Shown piece by piece: positions 63,517 through 64,000 of a stretch of DNA of 64,000 nucleotides. The position numbers and the translations under genes are program-made. The DNA is taken from positions 145,675 to 209,674 of the forward strand of contig CAWEUI010000020.1 of NCBI GenBank assembly GCA_963812195.1, in the 5' to 3' direction. The notes below the pieces were generated by a model. The model searched no databases and had not been told where the DNA came from. It saw only the letters and a list, made by a program, of their open reading frames with translations. The DNA is from ZC4RG30 sp963812195 (GTDB lineage Bacteria; Pseudomonadota; Gammaproteobacteria; Steroidobacterales; Steroidobacteraceae). Position 1 is the stretch's first letter; every line of letters starts with the position of its first letter.

Positions 63517-64000
63517 TCAAGCGTAGTTCTGCCCGGGCGGCTGCTCCGCCTGGTGGCGCAGCGGCAAGCGCATTTCCAGCCGCGTGCCGCGTCCGACGCC
63601 GGAATCGACGTCGATGGTGCCGCCGACATCGCGCACGCGATCGGCGATGCTCCACAATCCGAAACCGGTCGTGCTCGCGCCGAACAGGTCCAGCTGCCGT
63701 TCGAACCCGCGCCCTTCATCGCTGACCACCACGCGCAGCGAGTCGCCGTCTTCTTCGGCCTCCACCCGCGCCGCGAGTACGCCCGCATGCTTGACCACGT
63801 TGCGCAACAGCTCGCGCACGAGCTTGAACACCAGCACGCGCGTTTCCACGGAGATCCGCTCTTCCCTGACTCGGCAGCTCAGCTGCACCTGCAGTGCGTC
63901 CCGTGTGCGCAACTGGACCGCCAGCCACTGCAGCGCCGGAACCAGCCCCAGATCGTACAGTCCCGGCGGGCTGAGGTCGGAGATCACGCGGCGCGTAGTC
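63517..64000 (-). CDS. Sensor histidine kinase, C-terminal ATPase part (cut by right edge)
   Basis: About 160 residues are visible and the gene continues beyond 64000. The segment ISDLSPPGLYDLGLVPALQWL is the end of a HisKA_3 (NarX/DegS-type) dimerisation region. The ATPase domain follows with N-box ELLRNVVKHA, G1 box DEGRGF and the later GFGLWSIADRVRDVGG and GRGTRLEMRLP motifs. It is a two-component kinase of the NarX class, likely with a LuxR-type response regulator partner outside the window. The His itself and the sensor domain are not visible. Confidence 0.88.
   Translation of the reverse strand, partial: TTRRVISDLSPPGLYDLGLVPALQWLAVQLRTRDALQVQLSCRVREERISVETRVLVFKLVRELLRNVVKHAGVLAARVEAEEDGDSLRVVVSDEGRGFERQLDLFGASTTGFGLWSIADRVRDVGGTIDVDSGVGRGTRLEMRLPLRHQAEQPPGQNYA

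Overview
The window comes from a high-G+C Gram-negative chromosome. Outer-membrane receptors, an RND efflux pump, lipoproteins and Tat/Sec-exported proteins point to a proteobacterium. The gene families (SnoaL-like proteins, large TonB receptors, DUF1592/DUF1552, exported ankyrin and PQQ-propeller proteins) resemble Gammaproteobacteria of the Nevskiales/Steroidobacterales type, but that placement is an inference. No rRNA, tRNA, CRISPR array, insertion sequence or phage gene was recognised.

Layout. 1-14.1 kb: bacterioferritin end, SGNH hydrolase, DUF389 membrane protein, small methyltransferase, Tat-exported sugar-isomerase-like protein, RND pump with its adaptor, an outer-membrane barrel, a badly frameshifted GH88-type gene, a frameshifted exonuclease III gene and an acyltransferase-like protein. 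14.1-15.2 kb: two exported SnoaL-like proteins. 15.3-22.3 kb (minus strand): a compact six-gene operon with a two-protein PEP-synthase-like phosphotransferase resembling phenylphosphate synthase PpsA/PpsB, a three-subunit biotin-dependent carboxylase (carrier, biotin carboxylase, HMGL-type carboxyltransferase) and an HAD phosphatase. An IlvD/Edd dehydratase and a 2-hydroxyacid dehydrogenase diverge from it. This operon is the best candidate here for an undescribed pathway.

25.0-42.7 kb: a large block of exported proteins. It holds an SMP-30-like propeller, a cytochrome c/PQQ propeller, two ankyrin proteins, a triple SnoaL protein, two metallo-beta-lactamase-fold hydrolases, a two-haem-motif DUF1592-type protein, a Tat-exported DUF1552 protein, an arylsulfotransferase-like protein, a DUF6152 protein and an exported protein of unknown family. 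Several members carry single-base frameshifts, at least one at a homopolymer, so part of the damage is probably sequencing or assembly error.

42.8-53.9 kb: fused ABC exporter, an SDR protein, the NfeD-slipin pair, then a complete hypFCDEAB hydrogenase-maturation operon with no hydrogenase structural genes in view. Its downstream edge abuts what looks like the first codons of a truncated membrane methyltransferase gene.

54.1-64 kb: a SnoaL-like gene and two large TonB-dependent receptors in a partly duplicated arrangement. Both share a promoter block, an ATG-TAA start-stop element against the ribosome-binding site and an N-terminal sequence, and a fused receptor/SnoaL gene fossil lies between them. 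A lipoprotein of unknown family and a histidine kinase cut by the right edge close the window.
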